Assembly (NCBI RefSeq): GCF_002913045.1
Contig: NZ_PPAF01000035.1
Coordinates: 1-64,000 of the forward strand
Direction: 5' to 3'
Source: Campylobacter concisus
GTDB taxonomy: Bacteria > Campylobacterota > Campylobacteria > Campylobacterales > Campylobacteraceae
DNA: 64,000 nt
Position numbers and translations under genes: made by a program. The notes beneath the pieces were generated by a model. That model was not told the DNA's origin and ran no database searches. It saw only the letters and a program-made list of their open reading frames with translations. Positions 1-8,601 of this stretch are shown here, in pieces. Each line of letters starts with the position of its first letter. Position 1 is the stretch's first letter.

Positions 1-124
1 GTAGAAAAATTTTTACACTTTTGTTTTAAGTTTTTTGAAATTTTTGTAAATGTCAATCAGTTGTAAATAAGTTTAGCAAGGTTAATATCAATTAAATTTG
101 TTTTAAATCTTTAAAGGAGAAAGA
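1..124 (+). promoter_or_regulatory. Upstream region of the nap operon
   Basis: Very AT-rich stretch before napA. It carries a strong ribosome binding site (AAAGGAGA at 113-120, five bases before the ATG at 125) and a small inverted repeat, TTAAT-N4-ATTAA at 82-95, which resembles sites for CRP/FNR-family regulators. No clear sigma-70 -10 element stands out. The repeat sits too close to the start codon for a classical activator position. Only the ribosome binding site is secure. Confidence 0.35.
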
Positions 125-2905
125 ATGAATCGACGAGAATTCATAAAGAGTGCCGCAGCTAGTGCTGCTTGCGCAAGTGCTGGTATAGCTGTGCCAAGCT
201 CGCTAAGTGCAGCAAGTGAAGCAGAAAAAGGCTGGCGTTGGGACAAAGCTGCCTGTAGATTTTGCGGAACTGGATGTGGCATCATGGTCGCAACCAAAGA
301 GGGCAAGATAGTAGCCGTAAAAGGTGACCCAGAAGCACCTGTAAATCGTGGTCTAAACTGCATTAAAGGCTATTTTAATGCTAAGATCATGTACGGCGAG
401 GATAGGATCACTCATCCGCTTTTACGTGTAAATGAAAAAGGCGAATTTGATAAAAAAGGTAAATTTAAGCAAGTAAGCTGGAAGCAAGCATTTGACGTTA
501 TGGAGGCTCAGTTTAGAAAAGCATATGATGAGCTAGGACCTCATGGTATCGGAGTTTTAGGTTCTGGTCAATATACTATTCCAGAAGGTTACGCTGCTGT
601 TAAGCTTATAAAAGGCGGCTTTAGAAGCAACAGTATTGATCCAAATGCAAGACACTGTATGGCAAGTGCAGTTGTTGGTTTCATGCAAACATTTGGTATA
701 GACGAGCCATCAGGCTGTTTTGATGACATTGAACTTACAGATACTATTGTAGCTTGGGGTGCAAACATGGCTGAAATGCACCCAATCCTTTGGGCACGCG
801 TGAGCGATAGAAAGCTTAGCGATCCTGATAAAGTAAAGGTAGTAAATTTAAGCACATATTCAACTAGAACTTCAAACCTAGCTGACATCGAGATTATTTT
901 TGCTCCATCATCTGACCTTGCTATCTGGAACTACATTGCTCGTGAGATAGTTTATAACCACCCAGAGATGATTGATGAAGAATTTGTTAAAAAACACTGC
1001 GTATTTACAACTGGTCCAGCCGATATCGGATATGGTCTTCGCACAGACATTAATCATAAAAAATATGCTCCAAGTGAGCTAGACACTGCTGCTACTGAGA
1101 AGTCAAAGGTGGTAAGTGAGGCTGAGGGTGTTACACTTGCATATCTTGGACTAAAAGCTGGTGATACACTAGAAAATAAAAATGCTGCAAAAGCTGGCGC
1201 ACATTGGCAAATAACATTTGAAGAGTTTAAAAAAGCTCTTGCGCCTTACACGCTTGACTTTACAGCAAAGGTGGCAAAAGGCGATCCTAACGAAGACATT
1301 AATGAGTTTAAAGCAAAACTAAAAGCACTTGCTGATCTTTATATAGAGAAAAACCGCAAAGTTGTTAGTTTCTGGACGATGGGCTTTAACCAACACCAAC
1401 GTGGTACATGGGTAAATGAGCAAGCTTATATGGTTCACTTCTTGCTCGGCAAACAAGCACTTCCAGGTTCAGGAGCGTTTTCTCTAACTGGTCAACCAAG
1501 TGCGTGCGGTACAGCAAGAGAGGTTGGAACATTTGTTCACCGCTTGCCAGCTGACATGGTTATTGAGAATCCAAAACATAGAGAGATAACTGAAAAAATT
1601 TGGAAACTTCCTGCCGGAACACTAAGTGGTGTTCTCGCTTCTCACTACGTAAAAATGATGCGTGATCTTGAAGATGGTAAGGTTAAATTTATCTGGGTTC
1701 AAGTAAACAACCCATGGCAAAATACTGCAAACGCAAACCACTGGATAAAAGCGGCTCGTGAGATGGATAACTTCATCGTTGTCAGTGATCCTTATCCAGG
1801 AATTTCTGCAAAAGTAGCCGACCTTATTCTTCCAACTGCGATGATCTATGAAAAATGGGGTGCTTACGGTAACGCTGAGAGAAGAACGCAACACTGGAGA
1901 CAGCAAGTACTTCCTGTAGGTGAAGCGATGCCTGATATTTGGCAAATGATGGAGTTTAGTAAGCGCTTTAAGCTAAAAGATGTTTGGGGTGAGAAAAAAG
2001 TAAATGACAAAGTTACACTTCCAAATGTACTCGATGCTGCAAAAGCTATGGGGTATAGCGAAGAAGATACACTATTTGATGTACTTTTTGCTAACGAAGA
2101 GGCTAAGAAATTTAGCGCAAACGATCCTATTATGGAAAACTACGACAATACAGAAGTATTTGGCGATAGCAGAAAAGTGATCGGTTCAGATGGCAAAGAA
2201 TTTAAAGGATATGGATTTTTCGTTCACAAATATCTTTGGGAAGAGTATAGAAAATTTGGCGTTGGACATGGTCACGACCTAGCCGATTTTGACACATACC
2301 ATAAGGTAAGAGGTCTTAGATGGCCAGTAGTTGATGGTAAAGAGACTCAGTGGAGATTTAATACTAAATTTGACCCATACGCTAAAAAAGCTGCTCCAAA
2401 TGAGAAATTTGCATTTTATGGCAACAAAAATGCAGCACTTCCAACAGGTGATCTAAAAGGCGTTACAAATAAAGATAAAACATCTCTTGCAAATAAAGCA
2501 AAAATTTTCTTCCGCCCTTATATGGATCCATGCGAGATGCCAAGCAAGGAGTATCCATTCTGGCTATGTACTGGCCGTGTTCTAGAGCACTGGCATACAG
2601 GTACGATGACTATGCGTGTTCCTGAACTTTATAGAGCTGTTCCAGAGGCGCTTTGCTATATGCATGAAGATGATGCTAAAAATCTTGGCGTAATGCAAAA
2701 TGAGATCGTTTGGGTCGAATCACGCCGTGGCAAGGTAAAAGCAAGAGTTGATCTAAAAGGTAGAAATAAGCCGCCAGTAGGTCTTGTTTATGTGCCTTTC
2801 TTTGATGAAAACGTATATATAAATAAAGTATGTCTTGACGCTACTTGCCCAATCTCAAAAGAGACTGATTATAAAAAGTGTGCGGTTAAAATTTACAAAG
2901 CATAG
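125..2905 (+). CDS. napA: Periplasmic nitrate reductase, catalytic subunit NapA
   Basis: Reduces nitrate to nitrite in the periplasm with electrons passed through NapB. The 926-residue precursor starts with a twin-arginine signal (MNRREFIKS, then an alanine-rich stretch ending near residue 30), so it is exported folded with its cofactors. C44, C47, C51 and C79 form the [4Fe-4S] site, and C178 in the HCMAS segment is the expected molybdenum ligand of the bis-MGD centre. The length is normal for epsilonproteobacterial NapA. It is the first gene of a seven-gene operon, as usual in Campylobacter. The ATG is preceded by a strong Shine-Dalgarno sequence. Confidence 0.98.
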   Translation: MNRREFIKSAAASAACASAGIAVPSSLSAASEAEKGWRWDKAACRFCGTGCGIMVATKEGKIVAVKGDPEAPVNRGLNCIKGYFNAKIMYGEDRITHPLLRVNEKGEFDKKGKFKQVSWKQAFDVMEAQFRKAYDELGPHGIGVLGSGQYTIPEGYAAVKLIKGGFRSNSIDPNARHCMASAVVGFMQTFGIDEPSGCFDDIELTDTIVAWGANMAEMHPILWARVSDRKLSDPDKVKVVNLSTYSTRTSNLADIEIIFAPSSDLAIWNYIAREIVYNHPEMIDEEFVKKHCVFTTGPADIGYGLRTDINHKKYAPSELDTAATEKSKVVSEAEGVTLAYLGLKAGDTLENKNAAKAGAHWQITFEEFKKALAPYTLDFTAKVAKGDPNEDINEFKAKLKALADLYIEKNRKVVSFWTMGFNQHQRGTWVNEQAYMVHFLLGKQALPGSGAFSLTGQPSACGTAREVGTFVHRLPADMVIENPKHREITEKIWKLPAGTLSGVLASHYVKMMRDLEDGKVKFIWVQVNNPWQNTANANHWIKAAREMDNFIVVSDPYPGISAKVADLILPTAMIYEKWGAYGNAERRTQHWRQQVLPVGEAMPDIWQMMEFSKRFKLKDVWGEKKVNDKVTLPNVLDAAKAMGYSEEDTLFDVLFANEEAKKFSANDPIMENYDNTEVFGDSRKVIGSDGKEFKGYGFFVHKYLWEEYRKFGVGHGHDLADFDTYHKVRGLRWPVVDGKETQWRFNTKFDPYAKKAAPNEKFAFYGNKNAALPTGDLKGVTNKDKTSLANKAKIFFRPYMDPCEMPSKEYPFWLCTGRVLEHWHTGTMTMRVPELYRAVPEALCYMHEDDAKNLGVMQNEIVWVESRRGKVKARVDLKGRNKPPVGLVYVPFFDENVYINKVCLDATCPISKETDYKKCAVKIYKA

Positions 2906-2914
2906 GTGAGCGAT

Positions 2915-3673
2915 ATGGGATTTTCAAGTAGGCGAGAGGCTTTAAAATTTGGAGCAAAAGTAGCGCTTTTGGCTCTTGGCGGAGGCTTTGTTTGGTCGCT
3001 TAGTGCCAAAGCCTCGCCACTTATGCTTCTTAGGCCTCCTGGTGCGAAAGAAGAGAAGCAATTTTTACAAAGCTGCATTAGGTGCGGGCTTTGCGTAGAG
3101 GCTTGCCCATTTGATACGCTAAAGCTCTCATCGCTAGAAGATGGCATAAGCATTGGAACGCCTTATTTTGAGCCTAGAAAAATTCCTTGCTATATGTGTG
3201 AAAATATCCCTTGTGTGCCAGCCTGTCCGACTGGAGCTTTGGACGTAAATTTAGTAAGCACAAAAGGCAAGCTTGACATAAATAAGGCCAAAATGGGCGT
3301 TGCAGTGGTCGATATGAAAAACTGCGTGGCATACTGGGGCATACAGTGTGATGCTTGTTATAGAGCCTGTCCACTTCTGGATAAGGCTTTATATCTAGAG
3401 TATCGCCGCAACGAAAGGACGCAAAAGCATGCGTTTTTACTTCCAGTGGTCGATAGCGACATTTGCACCGGATGTGGTTTATGTGAGCGAGCCTGTATCA
3501 CCAAAAAAGCAGCCATTACCGTGCTAAACCGTGACGCGGTGCTTGGAAAAGTAGGCGATAACTACGTCAAAGGCTGGGTCAAAGAAGATGAAAGACGCAT
3601 AGACGATGCAGACAGCAAAATAAAGCTTGACATTAAAAAAGCGACTGATTATCTAAATGGTGGTGAGCTATGA
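2915..3673 (+). CDS. napG: Ferredoxin-type protein NapG
   Basis: Periplasmic iron-sulfur protein that, with membrane-bound NapH, moves electrons from menaquinol towards NapB/NapA. Four cysteine clusters are visible: CIRCGLCVEACP, a CxxC...CxxxCP pair (CYMCENIPCVPACP), CVAYWGIQCDACYRACP and CTGCGLCERACI, fitting four [4Fe-4S] centres. A Tat signal (SSRREALKF) opens the protein. A GTG directly after the napA stop, at 2906, would add three residues. I prefer the ATG at 2915 because AGGTGA at 2904-2909 is a well-placed ribosome binding site. There is no napC in the operon, so NapGH is the probable quinol-oxidising route. Confidence 0.95.
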   Translation: MGFSSRREALKFGAKVALLALGGGFVWSLSAKASPLMLLRPPGAKEEKQFLQSCIRCGLCVEACPFDTLKLSSLEDGISIGTPYFEPRKIPCYMCENIPCVPACPTGALDVNLVSTKGKLDINKAKMGVAVVDMKNCVAYWGIQCDACYRACPLLDKALYLEYRRNERTQKHAFLLPVVDSDICTGCGLCERACITKKAAITVLNRDAVLGKVGDNYVKGWVKEDERRIDDADSKIKLDIKKATDYLNGGEL

Positions 3674-4461
3674 AATTTTTAATCTTAAGACGAATAACTC
3701 AAATTTCTATCCTAGCACTATTTATTCTAGGAAATTTTTACGGAGTTAAGATACTTAGCGGAAATTTAAGCTCATCTTTGCTTTTTGGAAAAATTCCATT
3801 AAGCGATCCATTTGCTTTGGTTCAAATTTTACTTGCAAGCTTTAGTGCTGGCATAAACGCAATTATTGGAGCTAGCATTATCTTGGTGTTTTACGCGCTA
3901 GTTGCTCCAAGAGCGTTTTGTTCGTGGATATGCCCAATAAATTTACTAACCGATATCGCTTTTAAACTAAGAGAGAAATTTGGCTTTAAGGGTGAGAAGG
4001 TCTTAAATGTGAGTAAAAATTTACGTTATTACTTGCTGGCTCTTGCTCTTATATTAAGCCTTGCTTTATCTTATCCAGTATTTGAGAGCGTTAGCTATAT
4101 TGGCATTATTCAGCGTGGCGTTATTTACGGCTCAGCTAGTGCTTTAGGCATAGCGGTTGCGATCATTGCTTTTGATATGTTTGTGCTAAAGCGTGGTATT
4201 TGTTCGCATGTTTGTCCACTTGGTGCCTTTTACGCCATCATCTCAAAATTTGCCCTAATTAGAGTAAAACATGACGCCCAGGCTTGCACAAAATGCATGA
4301 AATGCAAGCTTATTTGCCCAGAGATGCAAGTGCTTGACATGATCGGTAAAGAGAGCCGCTCGGTTAGCTCAAGCGAGTGCATAAGCTGTGGCAGGTGCAT
4401 TGATGTTTGTGGAGACGGGGCATTGAAATTTAGTATTAGAAATTTAAGGAGAGAAAAATGA
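3670..4461 (+). CDS. napH: Quinol-oxidising membrane ferredoxin NapH
   Basis: Inner-membrane partner of NapG. The 263 residues show about four hydrophobic segments, two CxxxCP motifs (CSWICP and CSHVCP) near membrane faces, and two C-terminal [4Fe-4S] ferredoxin motifs (CTKCMKCKLICP and CISCGRCIDVC). In the known NapGH systems it takes electrons from menaquinol and passes them to NapG. The ATG overlaps the napG stop codon (ATGA), which suggests translational coupling. Confidence 0.96.
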   Translation: MKFLILRRITQISILALFILGNFYGVKILSGNLSSSLLFGKIPLSDPFALVQILLASFSAGINAIIGASIILVFYALVAPRAFCSWICPINLLTDIAFKLREKFGFKGEKVLNVSKNLRYYLLALALILSLALSYPVFESVSYIGIIQRGVIYGSASALGIAVAIIAFDMFVLKRGICSHVCPLGAFYAIISKFALIRVKHDAQACTKCMKCKLICPEMQVLDMIGKESRSVSSSECISCGRCIDVCGDGALKFSIRNLRREK

Positions 4462-4985
4462 AAATAAAAATAATGATGCTTGGAGGATTGTGCGCTGCGT
4501 TTTTTGCGGCATGTGCTTTTAATAATCCAAGTATTAGTGATTCGCAAATCGGCTTTAGAAATATCGATTTGCTAGACGATAAAGACGTTGTATTAAAAGA
4601 TGTGAACTACACAAAAGAGCCAGCTGGTATGTCAAAGAAATTTGATAGGTCTTTTGAAAATGCACCGCCATTTATCCCACACGATACTGAGGGTTTAGTG
4701 CCTATCACAAAAGATATGAATATGTGCGTAACCTGCCATATGCCTGAGTTTGCAAAAGATAGTGGAGCAACACCGATACCATCATCTCACCTTTATGACA
4801 TCAGAAATAAAAAAGATCTTGCAGGCAAGCTTGATGATGAAAGATATAACTGCACAACATGTCACGTTGAGCAACAAAATGGCGTAACGCAGCTTGTTGG
4901 CAATAAATTTAAACCTGATTTTAGAGATAAAAACGGCACTCATAAGTCAAACTTGCTAGATGTTTTAAACGATGGTGTTAAATAA
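4458..4985 (+). CDS. napB: Periplasmic nitrate reductase dihaem cytochrome NapB
   Basis: Small electron-transfer subunit that donates electrons to NapA. Two CxxCH haem-attachment sites are present (C90/C93/H94 and C132/C135/H136), with further histidines and methionines for axial ligation. The N-terminus is a hydrophobic export signal that ends in FFAAC, so lipid attachment at C19 is possible but unproven. It overlaps napH by four bases (ATGA) and its stop shares a base with the start of napF. Confidence 0.96.
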   Translation: MKIKIMMLGGLCAAFFAACAFNNPSISDSQIGFRNIDLLDDKDVVLKDVNYTKEPAGMSKKFDRSFENAPPFIPHDTEGLVPITKDMNMCVTCHMPEFAKDSGATPIPSSHLYDIRNKKDLAGKLDDERYNCTTCHVEQQNGVTQLVGNKFKPDFRDKNGTHKSNLLDVLNDGVK

Positions 4986-5452
4986 TGCAAAGTAGGCGAG
5001 AGCTTTTTAGTAAAATTTTGGGGGCAAAATCTGCTCCCAAATTTATAACTCCACCATTTTTTAGCGGAGAGTTTGACTGCGGTGGATGCGATGCTAGCTG
5101 CGTAAATGCTTGTGAAAAAGAGCTTCTTAGCTTTGAAAATGAAAGGGTAGTTTTTAAAGTTAAAAAGCTGGGCTGTGACTTTTGCGAAGAGTGCGCAAAG
5201 GCTTGTGAGAGTCTTGGTAAAAAGACATTAAGCTTAAACTCACCAAAGAGTATAAATGCAAAAGTTAGCATCGATGTTTCTAGCTGCCTAGCGTGGAACG
5301 ATACGATCTGCTACAACTGCCTTGATGCTTGCAAATTTAAAGCAGTCGAATTTCTTGGCGTTTTTCGTCCTATTGTTAATCAAAACTGCGTAAGTTGCGG
5401 CGACTGCTTTGATGTTTGCTTTAAAAATTCACTTCAAATGGAGGCCTTATGA
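4985..5452 (+). CDS. napF: Ferredoxin-type protein NapF
   Basis: Iron-sulfur accessory protein of the nap operon. In 155 residues it has several cysteine clusters: CGGCDASCVNACE, CDFCEECAKACE, a longer CLAW...CYNCLDACKF set and CVSCGDCFDVCF. NapF is known in other bacteria as a cytoplasmic protein that helps mature the NapA cofactor. In Campylobacter its role is less settled. The opening MQSRRELFSKIL resembles a Tat n-region but no hydrophobic core follows, so it is probably cytoplasmic. The start overlaps the napB stop (TAATG). Confidence 0.93.
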   Translation: MQSRRELFSKILGAKSAPKFITPPFFSGEFDCGGCDASCVNACEKELLSFENERVVFKVKKLGCDFCEECAKACESLGKKTLSLNSPKSINAKVSIDVSSCLAWNDTICYNCLDACKFKAVEFLGVFRPIVNQNCVSCGDCFDVCFKNSLQMEAL

Positions 5453-6384
5453 GAGCTTTGTTTTTTATTTTTTGTCTATTAAATTTTATCTTTGCAAGCG
5501 AGATCACCACTCCATACAAGCAAATAGAGGCTAGTGCAAATGTGCTAAGCACAACGCTAATAAATGGCAAACTCTTTATCGCGACTGATGGAGGGACGGT
5601 TGAAATTTATGATCCTAAAGAGTCTAAATTTGAAGAGATCATTAAGATGGATGATATAAAAACCTACGTTAGTGATCACGAAAGACCAAAAATTTTAAGT
5701 ATTGATGAAATTGATGGCAAAACTCTTATACTTAGCGAAGGTGATTATGCTACAAAGGTGCTTCATCTAAGAGAAAATGGGCAGATGAGAAGCATAAAAG
5801 TGGATAATCAAGCGATAAAAAAGGCATTATTTTTAGATAATGAGCATGTTGCGTTTGCTTCAATTAGCAATGAAATTTACTTTTTAAACTTAAAAAGTGG
5901 CGAAATTTATGATAGCTTTAAAATTTCAATTGCAATGCTTTCAGATATGGAGATAAATGAAGATAGAAGCACGCTAGCTATCGCTTGCGAGAGTGGGAAG
6001 GTCTACTTTTATAACATAAAAGCTAAAAAAATGGATCAAATTTTAGATATTCATACAGATAATATCTACGACATCTCATATAAAAATGGCGTCATGATCA
6101 GCGGAGGCACCGATAGGATCGTGGGGATATTTTCTGCTGGAAGCCTAAAAAAGATAAATACTGGCTTTTTGGTCTATGGTGTCGGCCTTAGCGATGATGG
6201 TAGAGTGGCAGCTTATATGAGTGATGAGATGAGCGATGTAAATTTAGTTGATAGCAAAAGCTTAGAAAATATCGCAATGCTAAAAACTGGACAAAGTACG
6301 ATAAATAGCATAGTTTTTATAAGCGATAACGAAGTCGTAACTTCAGCCTATGAGAATAAAATTTTATTTTGGAGAATTAAATGA
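5449..6384 (+). CDS. napL: NapL, beta-propeller-like accessory protein
   Basis: 311-residue exported protein (hydrophobic signal in the first 17 residues, ending near FAS) with repeating beta-rich segments like WD40 or quinoprotein propellers, for example the VYFYNIKAKKMDQIL and GGTDRIVGIFSA blades. napL occurs in nap operons of epsilonproteobacteria between napF and napD. Published work suggests a non-essential role in nitrate reductase activity, with the mechanism unknown. The start overlaps the napF stop (ATGA). Confidence 0.88.
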   Translation: MRALFFIFCLLNFIFASEITTPYKQIEASANVLSTTLINGKLFIATDGGTVEIYDPKESKFEEIIKMDDIKTYVSDHERPKILSIDEIDGKTLILSEGDYATKVLHLRENGQMRSIKVDNQAIKKALFLDNEHVAFASISNEIYFLNLKSGEIYDSFKISIAMLSDMEINEDRSTLAIACESGKVYFYNIKAKKMDQILDIHTDNIYDISYKNGVMISGGTDRIVGIFSAGSLKKINTGFLVYGVGLSDDGRVAAYMSDEMSDVNLVDSKSLENIAMLKTGQSTINSIVFISDNEVVTSAYENKILFWRIK

Positions 6385-6722
6385 ATATTTCAAGTTTGAT
6401 AGTTTATACGGATAATAAAAATGAAAGTGTAAAAAACGAAATAAAAAAGCTAAAAGAGTGTGAAATAATAACTGACGCAGACGATAGAATCGTAGTGGTA
6501 GTTAGCTCAGATAGCATTGAAGATGAGATAAAAAATTTTAAAAAGATAGAAGCTATCAGCGGAGTAGTGAGCGTTGCGATGGTTTATAGCTATCAAGAAG
6601 ATGCCGAAGAAAATAGGAAAAAGCTAGAAGAAAATGGCAATATAAGTGAAATTTTAACAAGTGATGAGGTAAAGGCAGAGGATATTACTTATGGCGGCAG
6701 TGTGCATCATAGAGTGAAATAG
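6381..6722 (+). CDS. napD: NapD, NapA signal-peptide chaperone
   Basis: Small cytoplasmic protein (113 residues) of the NapD family, which binds the Tat signal of NapA and holds it back until cofactor loading is complete. Its N-terminal half has the family's ferredoxin-like beta-alpha-beta layout (MNISSLIVYTDN, a helix, then VVVVSSDSIEDEIKNF). It is the last gene of the operon and overlaps napL by four bases (ATGA). An acidic, lysine-rich tail after about residue 85 extends past the core domain. Confidence 0.9.
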   Translation: MNISSLIVYTDNKNESVKNEIKKLKECEIITDADDRIVVVVSSDSIEDEIKNFKKIEAISGVVSVAMVYSYQEDAEENRKKLEENGNISEILTSDEVKAEDITYGGSVHHRVK

Positions 6723-6737
6723 TAAAACTAAATTTTT

Positions 6738-6777
6738 GGCTTTTGCATCATAATTAAAAAATTATAGTGCAAAAGCC
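6738..6777 (+). terminator. Long hairpin after napD
   Basis: Arms GGCTTTTGCA and TGCAAAAGCC pair perfectly. The inner ATAATT/AATTAT bases extend the stem to 18 pairs with only a two-base mismatch, around an AAAA loop. It begins 16 bases after the napD stop and probably marks the 3' end of the nap transcript. No T-run follows on either strand, so it is not a textbook intrinsic terminator and may work by blocking exonucleases. Confidence 0.6.
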
Positions 6778-7022
6778 TACCTTTCGTACAGATCTTCTTA
6801 ATAAATTCGTTGCTAGTACTGTGCTTATATTTAATCAACTTTGTTTAGCTTGTAGATTAAATTTATGTTCAAGGGTTAATAGATTTTGGGTGAAAAAATC
6901 ACTCAGCAAGCATTAAAATCAAAAGTATAGCAAGTGAATTAAATTTTAGTTTAGAAGATCTTAAGATGATGCTTGTATAAACAATTTTAGTAGGCTAGTT
7001 TTGGCTTACTAAATTTTCTAGC
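6778..7022. other. Intergenic region between nap and the copper cassette
   Basis: About 245 bases between convergent transcription units. No intact gene is convincing. Bases 6894-6980 on the plus strand read as a short open stretch ending in IASELNFSLEDLKMMLV with ordinary codon use for this genome, which could be the tail of a decayed gene. The frame is closed upstream by TGA at 6891-6893. I see no RNA gene or mobile element. Confidence 0.35.
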
Positions 7023-7565
7023 CTAAGGTCTATCTTTGATCAAATTTAATAAATTTTCTCCAATGTTTTCATTTGTTAGATTTGAAATTTCTTTATAAAA
7101 ATTTCCTTTTTTGTCTATTAAGTATATTGAAGAGCTGTGGGCAACAGAGTAGCCCATGGCTGAGTTTTCAAGACGGACTTTTTGAAATTTTACACCATAG
7201 GTTTTTGCCACTTCTTTTAAAGCATTTAGTTTTAATCCATCAGCATCTTTATAGAAATTTTTTGCCATTAGAGTTAAATTTTCAGGAGTATCGCGTTCAG
7301 GATCAAGTGTAATAAAAAGTAACTCAAAGTCATCTCTTTTTAGTTTATTTAGTTCATCGCCAATCAAAGAGAGCGCAGTAGGGCAGACATCGGGGCAAAA
7401 AAGATAACCAAAATATATAACTTTGTACTTTCCGTCGTAATTTTTAAGACTTACTTCACCATTTTGTGAAAGTGCCTTAAAATCATACTTGTTTGGCTTT
7501 ATTAGCAAAAGTGCAACACCTATACAAATTAAGATTATTATTAAGCCCCAAAATGCCTTTTTCAT
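7023..7565 (-). CDS. SCO1/SenC family copper-binding thioredoxin-like protein
   Basis: 180-residue membrane-anchored protein with a thioredoxin fold. The copper motif is seen as CPDVCP with a downstream histidine in VAHSSSIYLID, the three ligands typical of SCO proteins. In other bacteria SCO1/SenC/PrrC proteins deliver copper to the CuA or CuB site of cytochrome oxidases. One N-terminal transmembrane helix (residues about 5-23) places the domain in the periplasm. It is the last gene of a three-gene minus-strand cassette with a PCuAC chaperone, so copper loading of the cbb3-type oxidase is a reasonable inference. Confidence 0.92.
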   Translation of the reverse strand: MKKAFWGLIIILICIGVALLLIKPNKYDFKALSQNGEVSLKNYDGKYKVIYFGYLFCPDVCPTALSLIGDELNKLKRDDFELLFITLDPERDTPENLTLMAKNFYKDADGLKLNALKEVAKTYGVKFQKVRLENSAMGYSVAHSSSIYLIDKKGNFYKEISNLTNENIGENLLNLIKDRP

Positions 7566-7574
7566 CGTTACCCT

Positions 7575-8042
7575 CTATAATTTTAGATCAAGATCTACAA
7601 AAAAACCAGTTTCTTTTTCGTCATCAAGCACTTTAAATCGATATCTCATAAGCTCGACAACGCAAGCACTTAGCACTACTTGAGCAGTTAAGTTATCGCC
7701 TCTTGGCTCAAGTCTTGCTTTGATTGATCCCATATTCATATTTATGCCGTCTATCTCAAGACTAGGATTTTTTAGCCCTAAATTTTTACCATTAATGATT
7801 TTAAAGCTAAAAGGCCTCATAGCATAAATAGGTCTTGGCGAGATGTCTATTTTTAGCTTTACGCCTTTAAATTCCATCTCGCAAGATTTATTGTTTAGAT
7901 CACATTTTAAAGGATCTAGCGATGTGTTTACATCGGCAAATTCAGGTGGATCTTCCTTGCTTGTTGTCATAAGCTTATAGCCTATCGAAAAAGTACCTAA
8001 AACAATAAAGATAAATGAAAAAATAATTATGATTTTTTTCAT
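7575..8042 (-). CDS. Membrane-anchored protein of the copper cassette, possibly FixH/YtkA-like
   Basis: 155 residues: an N-terminal transmembrane anchor (about 3-24), two nearby cysteines (CDLNNKSC), then a beta-rich domain. The segment from ISPRPIYAMRPFSF to INMNMGSIKARLEP recalls the extracytoplasmic beta-sandwich of FixH/YtkA-like proteins, some of which sit in copper or cytochrome oxidase operons. This is similarity by eye, not a proven assignment. It lies between the PCuAC and SCO genes, and its ATG overlaps the end of the PCuAC gene by one base. Methionines and paired cysteines make a metal role conceivable. Confidence 0.7.
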   Translation of the reverse strand: MKKIIIIFSFIFIVLGTFSIGYKLMTTSKEDPPEFADVNTSLDPLKCDLNNKSCEMEFKGVKLKIDISPRPIYAMRPFSFKIINGKNLGLKNPSLEIDGINMNMGSIKARLEPRGDNLTAQVVLSACVVELMRYRFKVLDDEKETGFFVDLDLKL

Positions 8043-8464
8043 TATTTAAAGTTTTTAGTTACTCCGATATTATCAAGCTTTATGCTCTCGCCATTGCTAA
8101 ATTTTAGCTCTAAATCAACTTTATCACCATCTTTTAATGGTTTATTTAGATCCATAAGCATAATGTGTAAACCGCCAGGAGCTAGTTTTGTTTCGCCATT
8201 TTTTGGGATCACTGCATCTTCGATTTGAACCATAGCCATCATACCATCATTCATTTTGTGTGTATGAATTTCTGTACTTTTACAAACGCTTGAGTGAGCG
8301 CCAATAAGCTTTACATCAGAATTTGAAGCATTTTTTATATTCATAAAAATTGCACTATTGTTTGTGCCAGGTTTTGTATCTCTAGCTCTAACATTTTCTA
8401 GGCTGATATCAGCCGCCATAAGAGCAGAAGCTGCAAGCATCGCACCAAAAACGATTTTTTTCAT
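8042..8464 (-). CDS. Periplasmic copper chaperone, PCuAC family
   Basis: 140-residue secreted protein. A cleavable signal (MKKIVFGAMLAASALMAA) precedes a single PCuAC cupredoxin-like domain. The Cu(I) ligand set is visible: a histidine/methionine-rich stretch (STEIHTHKMNDGMMAM) and, about 20 residues later, HIMLM, matching the family H(M)X10MX21HXM pattern. PCuAC proteins hand copper to oxidases, often together with SCO, whose gene is two positions downstream. It is the first gene of the cassette, with a -10 element about 40 bases upstream. Confidence 0.94.
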   Translation of the reverse strand: MKKIVFGAMLAASALMAADISLENVRARDTKPGTNNSAIFMNIKNASNSDVKLIGAHSSVCKSTEIHTHKMNDGMMAMVQIEDAVIPKNGETKLAPGGLHIMLMDLNKPLKDGDKVDLELKFSNGESIKLDNIGVTKNFK

Positions 8465-8501
8465 ATTTTTCCTTTGTGATAAAATTAATAATGGTTTTCA
8501 C

Positions 8502-8507
8502 ATTATA
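8502..8507 (-). promoter_or_regulatory. -10 element of the PCuAC-SCO operon
   Basis: TATAAT on the minus strand, about 38 bases before the start codon at 8464. Campylobacter sigma-70 promoters often lack a -35 box, and none is clear here. Confidence 0.5.
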
Positions 8508-8561
8508 CATTTAGAACTACTTAATTTACCTTTAAAATCTAAAAATATAAATTTTTTAGGA

Positions 8562-8567
8562 TATAAT
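8562..8567 (+). promoter_or_regulatory. -10 element for the L,D-peptidase gene
   Basis: TATAAT preceded by TAGGA and a T-rich tract (ATTTTTTAGG), a common Campylobacter sigma-70 layout. It lies 34 bases before the TTG start at 8602. Confidence 0.5.
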
Positions 8568-8601
8568 TACGGACTAAATTTTACTTTTTGGGATATTTCA
8601 C

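Noticed and set aside
82..95. TTAAT-N4-ATTAA as an FNR/NssR-type operator of napA
   Set aside because: It lies about 30 bases before the start codon, too near for a normal activator site, and such palindromes are frequent by chance in AT-rich DNA.
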